Shown here piece after piece: positions 10,301 to 20,100 of a stretch of DNA of 64,000 nt (position 1 is its first letter; each line of letters begins with the position of its first letter). Below the pieces are notes generated by a model. The model was given only the letters and a program-made list of their open reading frames with translations, did no database searches and was not told the origin of the DNA. This stretch comes from Tenacibaculum maritimum NCIMB 2154 (lineage in GTDB: Bacteria > Bacteroidota > Bacteroidia > Flavobacteriales > Flavobacteriaceae): positions 1,240,001 through 1,304,000 of the forward strand of contig NZ_LT634361.1 in NCBI RefSeq assembly GCF_900119795.1, read 5' to 3'. The position numbers and the translations under genes were made by a program.

Positions 10301-10423
10301 GGTGAATCAGTTAACTTACGAATAACAGCTACAGTTACTCAGCAAGGAACGATAATAAATACAGCGGAAATAACTCAGAGTAATCAGGTAGATATAGATT
10401 CTACTCCAATGAGTGGAAATTAA
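7367..10423 (+). CDS. Large secreted TSP3-repeat / DUF11 protein
   Basis: This 1018-residue protein is a partial paralogue of the preceding large gene. It has a signal peptide (hydrophobic stretch about 20-35, ending near MYGQ). TSP3-type calcium-binding segments with DADNDG and DSDNDG motifs lie around residues 260-312, 503-531, 592-617 and 811-842. They alternate with two beta-rich, possibly carbohydrate-binding modules (about 318-500 and 625-811) that I cannot assign. A single DUF11 domain (about 904-1018) ends the protein at nearly the same point as in its neighbour (QSNQVDIDST). No type IX sorting domain is recognisable. Surface or extracellular adhesion is inferred. An alternative start at Met7 would keep the signal peptide. 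Confidence 0.8.
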   Translation: MIKNYSMSILKLNSEIKSTATFLLLLLLAGNFMYGQCTDGELNFTWSGQAGGGNQFVWNAGQRTGSDTFTSCASNVTVTVTVDDDNNGSSEVYYDGSQSGGNSTSGGGAFANQGLTIWLDNNENLFDADAMVVGERATIVFDFSVPVELKSFLTGDIDWNNPGNISSTWRDFVRVSASNGGTNVPVQGIVQAPGTVTMVGQLAASNLGAIGSTGGLDPSDPRGHVIWNSQGNLITSLRVTYEVGVSGTGQQSLLIGSFLFDADADNDGVLNDVDQCEGFDDNMDADGDGIADGCDLDADNDGILNVDEYNNCITPTIELKKYFLDDFGQGTVRTSTPYISNSYFFNSIADVNDGQYCVIDTPNPGAGNHVSWGTYGDHTIGDTNGKMLVINSSSSTFAHYYKRSIENIIPNTIVKLSFWARNICAGCTSQPDITYSILDSSDNVLATANTGGLSTSDWVNYELTVNIGSDTDLQISLTNNNVPSGDGNDLAIDDISFSSIVCDSDSDTIPNYLDVDSDNDGCPDAMEGGNTGLNLTDLNILNQLVGGVDTNSSSASYGVPIIAGGGQVDVSSTNASVQSAECNPCDATSTLYSDRDGDNVGDACDSDDDNDGILDENEGCPSNFTPGEVRLIPPVGAWEVFLYDGRFQVLNALNLVDVPSRGADGTPGGLVVLSAHGFYTGNVGTYTFNDVSIGANQDPTPSVVASGVDMKVLTPFTVSNSGDWSIVYKRTIENNGTITIGAPGSYVDDWIELFINGVLVDSVNSFTASLPVADVISENISAGDVVEVRLTNGLGLGGFNLSIQTLNEVTLAVVCDTDTDNDGVLNHLDTDSDDDGCPDAIEGAGNIIGGLSTLTGGSPTAGSSSQNLGTNVDAEGNPKINAGDTTGFEQNNTAAVIDNTDSTGCTADLSLTKKVNKALPKVGDDIVYILTVKNEGPLNASGVKVTDVLPVGLTYKSSVIDLLGTYTNNVWDIGNLNVGESVNLRITATVTQQGTIINTAEITQSNQVDIDSTPMSGN

Positions 10424-11108
10424 GAAAATAATATTGAGGTCTCTTTAAAAAGAACTCAATATTATTTTAAGATATAAATAAATAACGTATATTTGATCTA
10501 GCAAAGTCCCCCTATAAAATGAAAAACATTTTGTAATCTGATCAATTTTACAAAACAAATGTTTTTAGATTCTTGATTTTAAGGGAGTTTGTTTCTGAAT
10601 TGTCTCCATAAAATTTAAGAAATGATAAATTAGTTCTATTTTAGAATAGATCTTGTTGTATGATTTTATAATAAAAATATATGGGATAATATAAGATATA
10701 GAGATGGGGTTTATTTACAAGTTTTTCTAGCAACCCTTTTTTAGTTTTCTCCCCCCTTTTGTGTTTTTTATGAATCGATTTTTAATCGAAGAACGATAGG
10801 TGTGTCCTGATGTGTTTTTTCGAGCGATAAACTTAAAAATGGAGTGAACTAATATATGATTAGCCCAAATATAAGAAAAAGAAAGATAGTTGTTGAATTA
10901 AATTAGAAGATAAAGATGATGAGTCTGTTAAGAATAGGGTCAAGAAAAGTGACCGATAAGTTTTTTTTGAGTCTAACTCATGGAGATAAAGTCTTAATAA
11001 TGCAAGTTTTAGATAGCGTTAACAGTTCAATAAATTTACAACTAGAAAAATAGTGATATCTATAAAAATGGAGGTAAAAAAACATTTTATATGTAATAGT
11101 GATAAGGT
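10424..11108 (+). promoter_or_regulatory. 685-base leader/intergenic region before the giant adhesin
   Basis: TATATTTG at 10488-10495 is a good -7 box, followed by CCCCC at 10508-10512. CCCTATAAAAT from 10510 can pair, with one bulge, with ATTTTAAGGG ending near 10585. A second C-run (CCCCCC, 10751-10756) follows a weak GGGTT/AACCC hairpin that ends in a T-run near 10737. A 45-codon ORF lies at 10916-11053. If the 10488 promoter serves the adhesin, its leader is about 600 bases. No other gene is recognisable. Confidence 0.4.
10916..11053 (+). CDS. Possible 45-residue leader ORF
   Basis: An ATG-ATG start at 10916 opens a 45-codon frame ending in TAG at 11051-11053, 55 bases before the adhesin start. 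The product (MMSLLRIGSRKVTDK and onward) resembles nothing I know and has no clear signal peptide or membrane segment. Frames of this length arise by chance in AT-rich DNA, so this may not be a gene. Confidence 0.15.
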   Translation: MMSLLRIGSRKVTDKFFLSLTHGDKVLIMQVLDSVNSSINLQLEK

Positions 11109-14100
11109 ATGGGAAAAATTTACAATAGAATTAATATGAGTGAAAAATGGAGTAAAGCGTTTGGCTTTTTGCTAATTGTTCTAGCATTTTCGTTTACTAC
11201 AGAAAGTGCATTTAGTCAAAATGCAGCATTAGTAGTTAATGCAAGTACTACAGACGGTAATGATACCGTAAATGATACTGTTGATTATGAGGTTTCTATA
11301 AGAAATACAGGAAACGTTATATTAACAAGTGTAAATTTAACAAATACATTAGGAGTCGCTTTAACTCTTTCTGGAGGAGATATTGCAAACCCAGGAGTTT
11401 TAGATCCTGATGAAATTTGGAAATATACAGGAGTATATACAAATCCATCGGGAGCTGCTGTTAATAATACTTTTAGTTTGACAACAGCTGAAATAACTAC
11501 TCCAATAACCTATGCCCATATAGAAGCTGTTCATGAAGACGACTATTCGTCTGTAACGATAGTCGCTTGTTCAGTTATTATAGCGAATGATGATGATTTT
11601 AGTGGAACAAATATTAATACATTCTTAGGAGGGGTTGCAGGAAATGCGATTACTAATAATGATACCTTGAATGGTGTACCAGTAGCAGCGGGGGATTTGA
11701 ATATTACTACAACTGCTAATCCAGAGAATATCACAGTAGGAGCTGATGGATCAGTAAATGTACCGGTGAATACTCCAGCAGGGAATTATACAATTACGTA
11801 TCAGATTTGTGAAAAAATAAATCCAACGAATTGTGATGATGGAGAGATAGATGTTACAGTTTATTTACCTCCGAGTATTGCAGATGTAAACGAAAGTACG
11901 CCAGAGAATGTAGCAATCACAGAGACTCCAGTTTTAACAGGAACGCCTATTGGTACTCCAACTTATACAATAACAGGAGGAGCAGACCAAGGTCTTTTCA
12001 CGATTGATGCAGCTACGGGAGCAGTTACATTACCAGGACAGGATTTTGAGAATCCAGCAGATGCAAATGGAGATAATATATATGAAGTAGAAGTAACGGT
12101 AACCGATGCAGATGGTAATACAAATAAGGCAACAGTAGCTATAACAGTAACAGATGTTGTAGAAACAGCAGCAATCACATTAGCAGATGTAAACGAAAGT
12201 ACGCCAGAGAATGTAGCAATCACAGAGACTCCAGTTTTAACAGGAACGCCTATTGGTACTCCAACTTATACAATAACAGGAGGAGCAGACCAAGGTCTTT
12301 TCACGATTGATGCAGCTACGGGAGCAGTTACATTACCAGGACAGGATTTTGAGAATCCAGCAGATGCAAATGGAGATAATATATATGAAGTAGAAGTAAC
12401 GGTAACCGATGCAGATGGTAATACAAATAAGGCAACAGTAGCTATAACAGTAACAGATGTTGTAGAAACAGCAGCAATCACATTAGCAGATGTAAACGAA
12501 AGCACGCCAGAGAATGTAGCAATCACAGAGACTCCAGCTTTAGGAGGAGCTACACCAATAGGAGTAGTTACTTATACAATAACAGGAGGAGCAGACCAAG
12601 GTCTTTTCACGATTGATGCAGCTACGGGAGCAGTTACATTACCAGGACAGGATTTTGAGAATCCAGCAGATGCAAATGGAGATAATATATATGAAGTAGA
12701 AGTAACGGTAACCGATGCAGATGGTAATACAGATACGACAACAGTAGCTATAACAGTAACAGATGTTGTAGAAACAGCAGCAATCACATTAGCAGATGTA
12801 AACGAAAGCACGCCAGAGAATGTAGCAATCACAGAGACTCCAGCTTTAGGAGGAGCTACACCAATAGGAGTAGTTACTTATACAATAACAGGAGGAGCAG
12901 ACCAAGGTCTTTTCACGATTGACGCAGCTACGGGAGCAGTTACATTACCAGGACAGGATTTTGAGAATCCAGCAGATGCAGATGGAGATAATATATATGA
13001 AGTAGAAGTAACGGTAACCGATGCAGATGGTAATGCAGATACGGCAACAGTAGCTATAACGGTAACAGATGTTGTAGAAACAGCAGCAATCACATTAGCA
13101 GATGTAAACGAAAGCACGCCAGAGAATGTGGCAATCACAGAGACTCCAGCTTTAGGAGGAGCTACACCAATAGGAGTAGTTACTTATACAATAACAGGAG
13201 GAGCAGACCAAGGTCTTTTCACGATTGACGCAGCTACGGGAGCAGTTACATTACCAGGACAGGATTTTGAGAACCCAGCAGATGCAGATGGAGATAATGT
13301 ATATGAAGTAGAAGTAACGGTAACCGATGCAGATGGTAATACAGATACGGCAACAGTAGCTATAACAGTAACGGATGTTGTAGAAACAGCAGCAATCACA
13401 TTAGCAGATGTAAACGAAAGCACGCCAGAGAATGTGGCAATCACAGAGACTCCAGTTTTAACAGGAACGCCTATTGGTACTCCAACTTATACAATAACAG
13501 GAGGAGCAGACCAAGGTCTTTTCACGATTGATGCAGCTACGGGAGCAGTTACATTACCAGGACAGGATTTTGAGAACCCAGCAGATGCAGATGGAGATAA
13601 TGTATATGAAGTAGAAGTAACGGTAACCGATGCAGATGGTAATACAGATACGGCAACAGTAGCTATAACAGTAACGGATGTTGTAGAAACAGCAGCAATC
13701 ACATTAGCAGATGTAAACGAAAGCACGCCAGAGAATGTGGCAATCACAGAGACTCCAGTTTTAACAGGAACGCCTATTGGTACTCCAACTTATACAATAA
13801 CAGGAGGAGCAGACCAAGGTCTTTTCACGATTGATGCAGCTACGGGAGCAGTTACATTACCAGGACAGGATTTTGAGAATCCAGCAGATGCAGATGGAGA
13901 TAATGTATATGAAGTAGAAGTAACGGTAACCGATGCAGATGGTAATGCAGATACGGCAACAGTAGCTATAACGGTAACAGATGTTGTAGAAACAGCAGCA
14001 ATCACATTAGCAGATGTAAACGAAAGCACGCCAGAGAATGTGGCAATCACAGAGACTCCAGCTTTAGGAGGAGCTACACCAATAGGAGTAGTTACTTATA

Positions 14101-17100
14101 CAATAACAGGAGGAGCAGACCAAGGTCTTTTCACGATTGACGCAGCTACGGGAGCAGTTACATTACCAGGACAGGATTTTGAGAATCCAGCAGATGCAGA
14201 TGGAGATAATGTATATGAAGTAGAAGTAACGGTAACCGATGCAGATGGTAATACAGATACGGCAACAGTAGCTATAACAGTAACGGATGTTGTAGAAACA
14301 GCAGCAATCACATTAGCAGATGTAAACGAAAGCACGCCAGAGAATGTGGCAATCACAGAGACTCCAGTTTTAACAGGAACGCCTATTGGTACTCCAACTT
14401 ATACAATAACAGGAGGAGCAGACCAAGGTCTTTTCACGATTGATGCAGCTACGGGAGCAGTTACATTACCAGGACAGGATTTTGAGAATCCAGCAGATGC
14501 AGATGGAGATAATGTATATGAAGTAGAAGTAACGGTAACCGATGCAGATGGTAATACAGATAAGGCAACAGTAGCTATAACAGTAACAGATGTTGTAGAA
14601 ACAGCAGCAATCACATTAGCAGATGTAAACGAAAGCACGCCAGAGAATGTGGCAATCACAGAGACTCCAGCTTTAGGAGGAGCTACACCAATAGGAGTAG
14701 TTACTTATACAATAACAGGAGGAGCAGACCAAGGCCTTTTCACGATTGATGCAGCTACGGGAGCAGTTACATTACCAGGACAGGATTTTGAGAATCCAGC
14801 AGATGCAGATGGAGATAATATATATGAAGTAGAAGTAACGGTAACCGATGCAGATGGTAATGCAGATACGGCAACAGTAGCTATAACGGTAACAGATGTT
14901 GTAGAAACAGCAGCAATCACATTAGCAGATGTAAACGAAAGCACGCCAGAGAATGTAGCAATCACAGAGACTCCAGCTTTAGGAGGAGCTACACCAATAG
15001 GAGTAGTTACTTATACAATAACAGGAGGAGCAGACCAAGGTCTTTTCACGATTGACGCAGCTACGGGAGCAGTTACATTACCAGGACAGGATTTTGAGAA
15101 TCCAGCAGATGCAGATGGAGATAATGTATATGAAGTAGAAGTAACGGTAACCGATGCAGATGGTAATACAGATAAGGCAACAGTAGCTATAACAGTAACC
15201 GATGTAGTGGAAACAGCAGCAATCACATTAGCAGATGTAAACGAAAGCACGCCAGAGAATGTGGCAATCACAGAGACTCCAGTTTTAACAGGAACGCCTA
15301 TTGGTACTCCAACTTATACAATAACAGGAGGAGCAGACCAAGGTCTTTTCACGATTGATGCAGCTACGGGAGCAGTTACATTACCAGGACAGGATTTTGA
15401 GAATCCAGCAGATGCAGATGGAGATAATATATATGAAGTAGAAGTAACGGTAACCGATGCAGATGGTAATACAGATACGGCAACAGTAGCTATAACGGTA
15501 ACAGATGTTGTAGAAACAGCAGCAATCACGTTAGCAGATGTAAACGAAAGCACGCCAGAGAATGTAGCAATCACAGAGACTCCAGCTTTAGGAGGAGCTA
15601 CACCAATAGGAGTAGTTACTTATACAATAACAGGAGGAGCAGACCAAGGTCTTTTCACGATTGACGCAGCTACGGGAGCAGTTACATTACCAGGACAGGA
15701 TTTTGAGAATCCAGCAGATGCAAATGGAGATAATGTATATGAAGTAGAAGTAACGGTAACCGATGCAGATGGTAATGCAGATACGGCAACAGTAGCTATA
15801 ACGGTAACAGATGTTGTAGAAACAGCAGCAATCACGTTAGCAGATGTAAACGAAAGCACGCCAGAGAATGTAGCAATCACAGAGACTCCAGCTTTAGGAG
15901 GAGCTACACCAATAGGAGTAGTTACTTATACAATAACAGGAGGAGCAGACCAAGGTCTTTTCACGATTGACGCAGCTACGGGAGCAGTTACATTACCAGG
16001 ACAGGATTTTGAGAATCCAGCAGATGCAGATGGAGATAATGTATATGAAGTAGAAGTAACGGTAACCGATGCAGATGGTAATGCAGATACGGCAACAGTA
16101 GCTATAACGGTAACAGATGTTGTAGAAACAGCAGCAATCACATTAGCAGATGTAAACGAAAGCACGCCAGAGAATGTGGCAATCACAGAGACTCCAGTTT
16201 TAACAGGAACGCCTATTGGTACTCCAACTTATACAATAACAGGAGGAGCAGACCAAGGTCTTTTCACGATTGACGCAGCTACGGGAGCAGTTACATTACC
16301 AGGACAGGATTTTGAGAATCCAGCAGATGCAGATGGAGATAATGTATATGAAGTAGAAGTAACGGTAACCGATGCAGATGGTAATACAGATACGGCAACA
16401 GTAGCTATAACAGTAACGGATGTTGTAGAAACAGCAGCAATCACATTAGCAGATGTAAACGAAAGCACGCCAGAGAATGTAGCAATCACAGAGACTCCAG
16501 CTTTAGGAGGAGCTACACCAATAGGAGTAGTTACTTATACAATAACAGGAGGAGCAGACCAAGGTCTTTTCACGATTGATGCAGCTACGGGAGCAGTTAC
16601 ATTACCAGGACAGGATTTTGAGAATCCAGCAGATGCAAATGGAGATAATATATATGAAGTAGAAGTAACGGTAACCGATGCAGATGGTAATACAGATACG
16701 GCAACAGTAGCTATAACAGTAACAGATGTTGTAGAAACAGCAGCAATCACATTAGCAGATGTAAACGAAAGCACGCCAGAGAATGTAGCAATCACAGAGA
16801 CTCCAGCTTTAGGAGGAGCTACACCAATAGGAGTAGTTACTTATACAATAACAGGAGGAGCAGACCAAGGTCTTTTCACGATTGATGCAGCTACGGGAGC
16901 AGTTACATTACCAGGACAGGATTTTGAGAATCCAGCAGATGCAAATGGAGATAATATATATGAAGTAGAAGTAACGGTAACCGATGCAGATGGTAATGCA
17001 GATACGACAACAGTAGCTATAACAGTAACAGATGTTGTAGAAACAGCAGCAATCACATTAGCAGATGTAAACGAAAGCACGCCAGAGAATGTAGCAATCA

Positions 17101-20100
17101 CAGAGACTCCAGCTTTAGGAGGAGCTACACCAATAGGAGTAGTTACTTATACAATAACAGGAGGAGCAGACCAAGGTCTTTTCACGATTGACGCAGCTAC
17201 GGGAGCAGTTACATTACCAGGACAGGATTTTGAGAATCCAGCAGATGCAGATGGAGATAATGTATATGAAGTAGAAGTAACGGTAACCGATGCAGATGGT
17301 AATGCAGATACGGCAACAGTAGCTATAACGGTAACAGATGTTGTAGAAACAGCAGCAATCACATTAGCAGATGTAAACGAAAGCACGCCAGAGAATGTGG
17401 CAATCACAGAGACTCCAGCTTTAGGAGGAGCTACACCAATAGGAGTAGTTACTTATACAATAACAGGAGGAGCAGACCAAGGTCTTTTCACGATTGACGC
17501 AGCTACGGGAGCAGTTACATTACCAGGACAGGATTTTGAGAACCCAGCAGATGCAGATGGAGATAATGTATATGAAGTAGAAGTAACGGTAACCGATGCA
17601 GATGGTAATACAGATACGGCAACAGTAGCTATAACAGTAACGGATGTTGTAGAAACAGCAGCAATCACATTAGCAGATGTAAACGAAAGCACGCCAGAGA
17701 ATGTGGCAATCACAGAGACTCCAGTTTTAACAGGAACGCCTATTGGTACTCCAACTTATACAATAACAGGAGGAGCAGACCAAGGTCTTTTCACGATTGA
17801 TGCAGCTACGGGAGCAGTTACATTACCAGGACAGGATTTTGAGAATCCAGCAGATGCAGATGGAGATAATGTATATGAAGTAGAAGTAACGGTAACCGAT
17901 GCAGATGGTAATACAGATACGGCAACAGTAGCTATAACGGTAACAGATGTTGTAGAAACAGCAGCAATCACATTAGCAGATGTAAATGAAAGTACACCAG
18001 AGAATGTAGCAATCACAGAGACTCCAGCTTTAGGAGGAGCTACACCAATAGGAGTAGTTACTTATACAATAACAGGAGGAGCAGACCAAGGTCTTTTCAC
18101 GATTGATGCAGCTACGGGAGCAGTTACATTACCAGGACAGGATTTTGAGAATCCAGCAGATGCAGATGGAGATAATGTATATGAAGTAGAAGTAACGGTA
18201 ACCGATGCAGATGGTAATGCAGATACGGCAACAGTAGCTATAACGGTAACAGATGTTGTAGAAACAGCAGCAATCACGTTAGCAGATGTAAATGAAAGTA
18301 CACCAGAGAATGTAGCAATCACAGAGACTCCAGTTTTAACAGGAACGCCTATTGGTACTCCAACTTATACAATAACAGGAGGAGCAGACCAAGGTCTTTT
18401 CACGATTGATGCAGCTACGGGAGCAGTTACATTACCAGGACAGGATTTTGAGAATCCAGCAGATGCAAATGGAGATAATGTATATGAAGTAGAAGTAACG
18501 GTAACCGATGCAGATGGTAATACAGATACGGTAACAGTAGCTATAACGGTAACAGATGTTATAGAAACAGCAGCAATCACATTAGCAGATGTAAATGAAA
18601 GTACACCAGAGAATGTAGCAATCACAGAGACTCCAGCTTTAGGAGGAGCTACACCAATAGGAGTAGTTACTTATACAATAACAGGAGGAGCAGACCAAGG
18701 TCTTTTCACGATTGATGCAGCTACGGGAGCAGTTACATTACCAGGACAGGATTTTGAGAATCCAGCAGATGCAAATGGAGATAATGTATATGAAGTAGAA
18801 GTAACGGTAACCGATGCAGATGGTAATACAGATACGGCAACAGTAGCTATAACAGTAACAGATGTTGTAGAAACAGCAGCAATCACATTAGCAGATGTAA
18901 ACGAAAGCACGCCAGAGAATGTAGCAATCACAGAGACTCCAGCTTTAGGAGGAGCTACACCAATAGGAGTAGTTACTTATACAATAACAGGAGGAGCAGA
19001 CCAAGGTCTTTTCACGATTGATGCAGCTACGGGAGCAGTTACATTACCAGGACAGGATTTTGAGAATCCAGCAGATGCAAATGGAGATAATATATATGAA
19101 GTAGAAGTAACGGTAACCGATGCAGATGGTAATACAGATACGGCTACAGTAGCTATAACGGTAACAGATGTTGTAGAAACAGCAGCAATCACATTAGCAG
19201 ATGTAAACGAAAGCACGCCAGAGAATGTGGCAATCACAGAGACTCCAGCTTTAGGAGGAGCTACACCAATAGGAGTAGTTACTTATACAATAACAGGAGG
19301 AGCAGACCAAGGTCTTTTCACGATTGATGCAGCTACGGGAGCAGTTACATTACCAGGACAGGATTTTGAGAATCCAGCAGATGCAAATGGAGATAATATA
19401 TATGAAGTAGAAGTAACGGTAACCGATGCAGATGGTAATACAGATACGGCTACAGTAGCTATAACGGTAACAGATGTTGTAGAAACAGCAGCAATCACAT
19501 TAGCAGATGTAAACGAAAGCACGCCAGAGAATGTAGCAATCACAGAGACTCCAGCTTTAGGAGGAGCTACACCAATAGGAGTAGTTACTTATACAATAAC
19601 AGGAGGAGCAGACCAAGGTCTTTTCACGATTGATGCAGCTACGGGAGCAGTTACATTACCAGGACAGGATTTTGAGAATCCAGCAGATGCAAATGGAGAT
19701 AATGTATATGAAGTAGAAGTAACGGTAACCGATGCAGATGGTAATACAGATACGGCAACAGTAGCTATAACAGTAACAGATGTTGTAGAAACAGCAGCAA
19801 TCACATTAGCAGATGTAAACGAAAGCACGCCAGAGAATGTAGCAATCACAGAGACTCCAGCTTTAGGAGGAGCTACACCAATAGGAGTAGTTACTTATAC
19901 AATAACAGGAGGAGCAGACCAAGGTCTTTTCACGATTGATGCAGCTACGGGAGCAGTTACATTACCAGGACAGGATTTTGAGAATCCAGCAGATGCAAAT
20001 GGAGATAATATATATGAAGTAGAAGTAACGGTAACCGATGCAGATGGTAATACAGATACGGCTACAGTAGCTATAACGGTAACAGATGTTGTAGAAACAG

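Noticed and set aside
3726..10756. C-runs as phase-variation tracts
   Set aside because: Runs of five or six are short for slipped-strand switching; nothing in one sequence shows variation.
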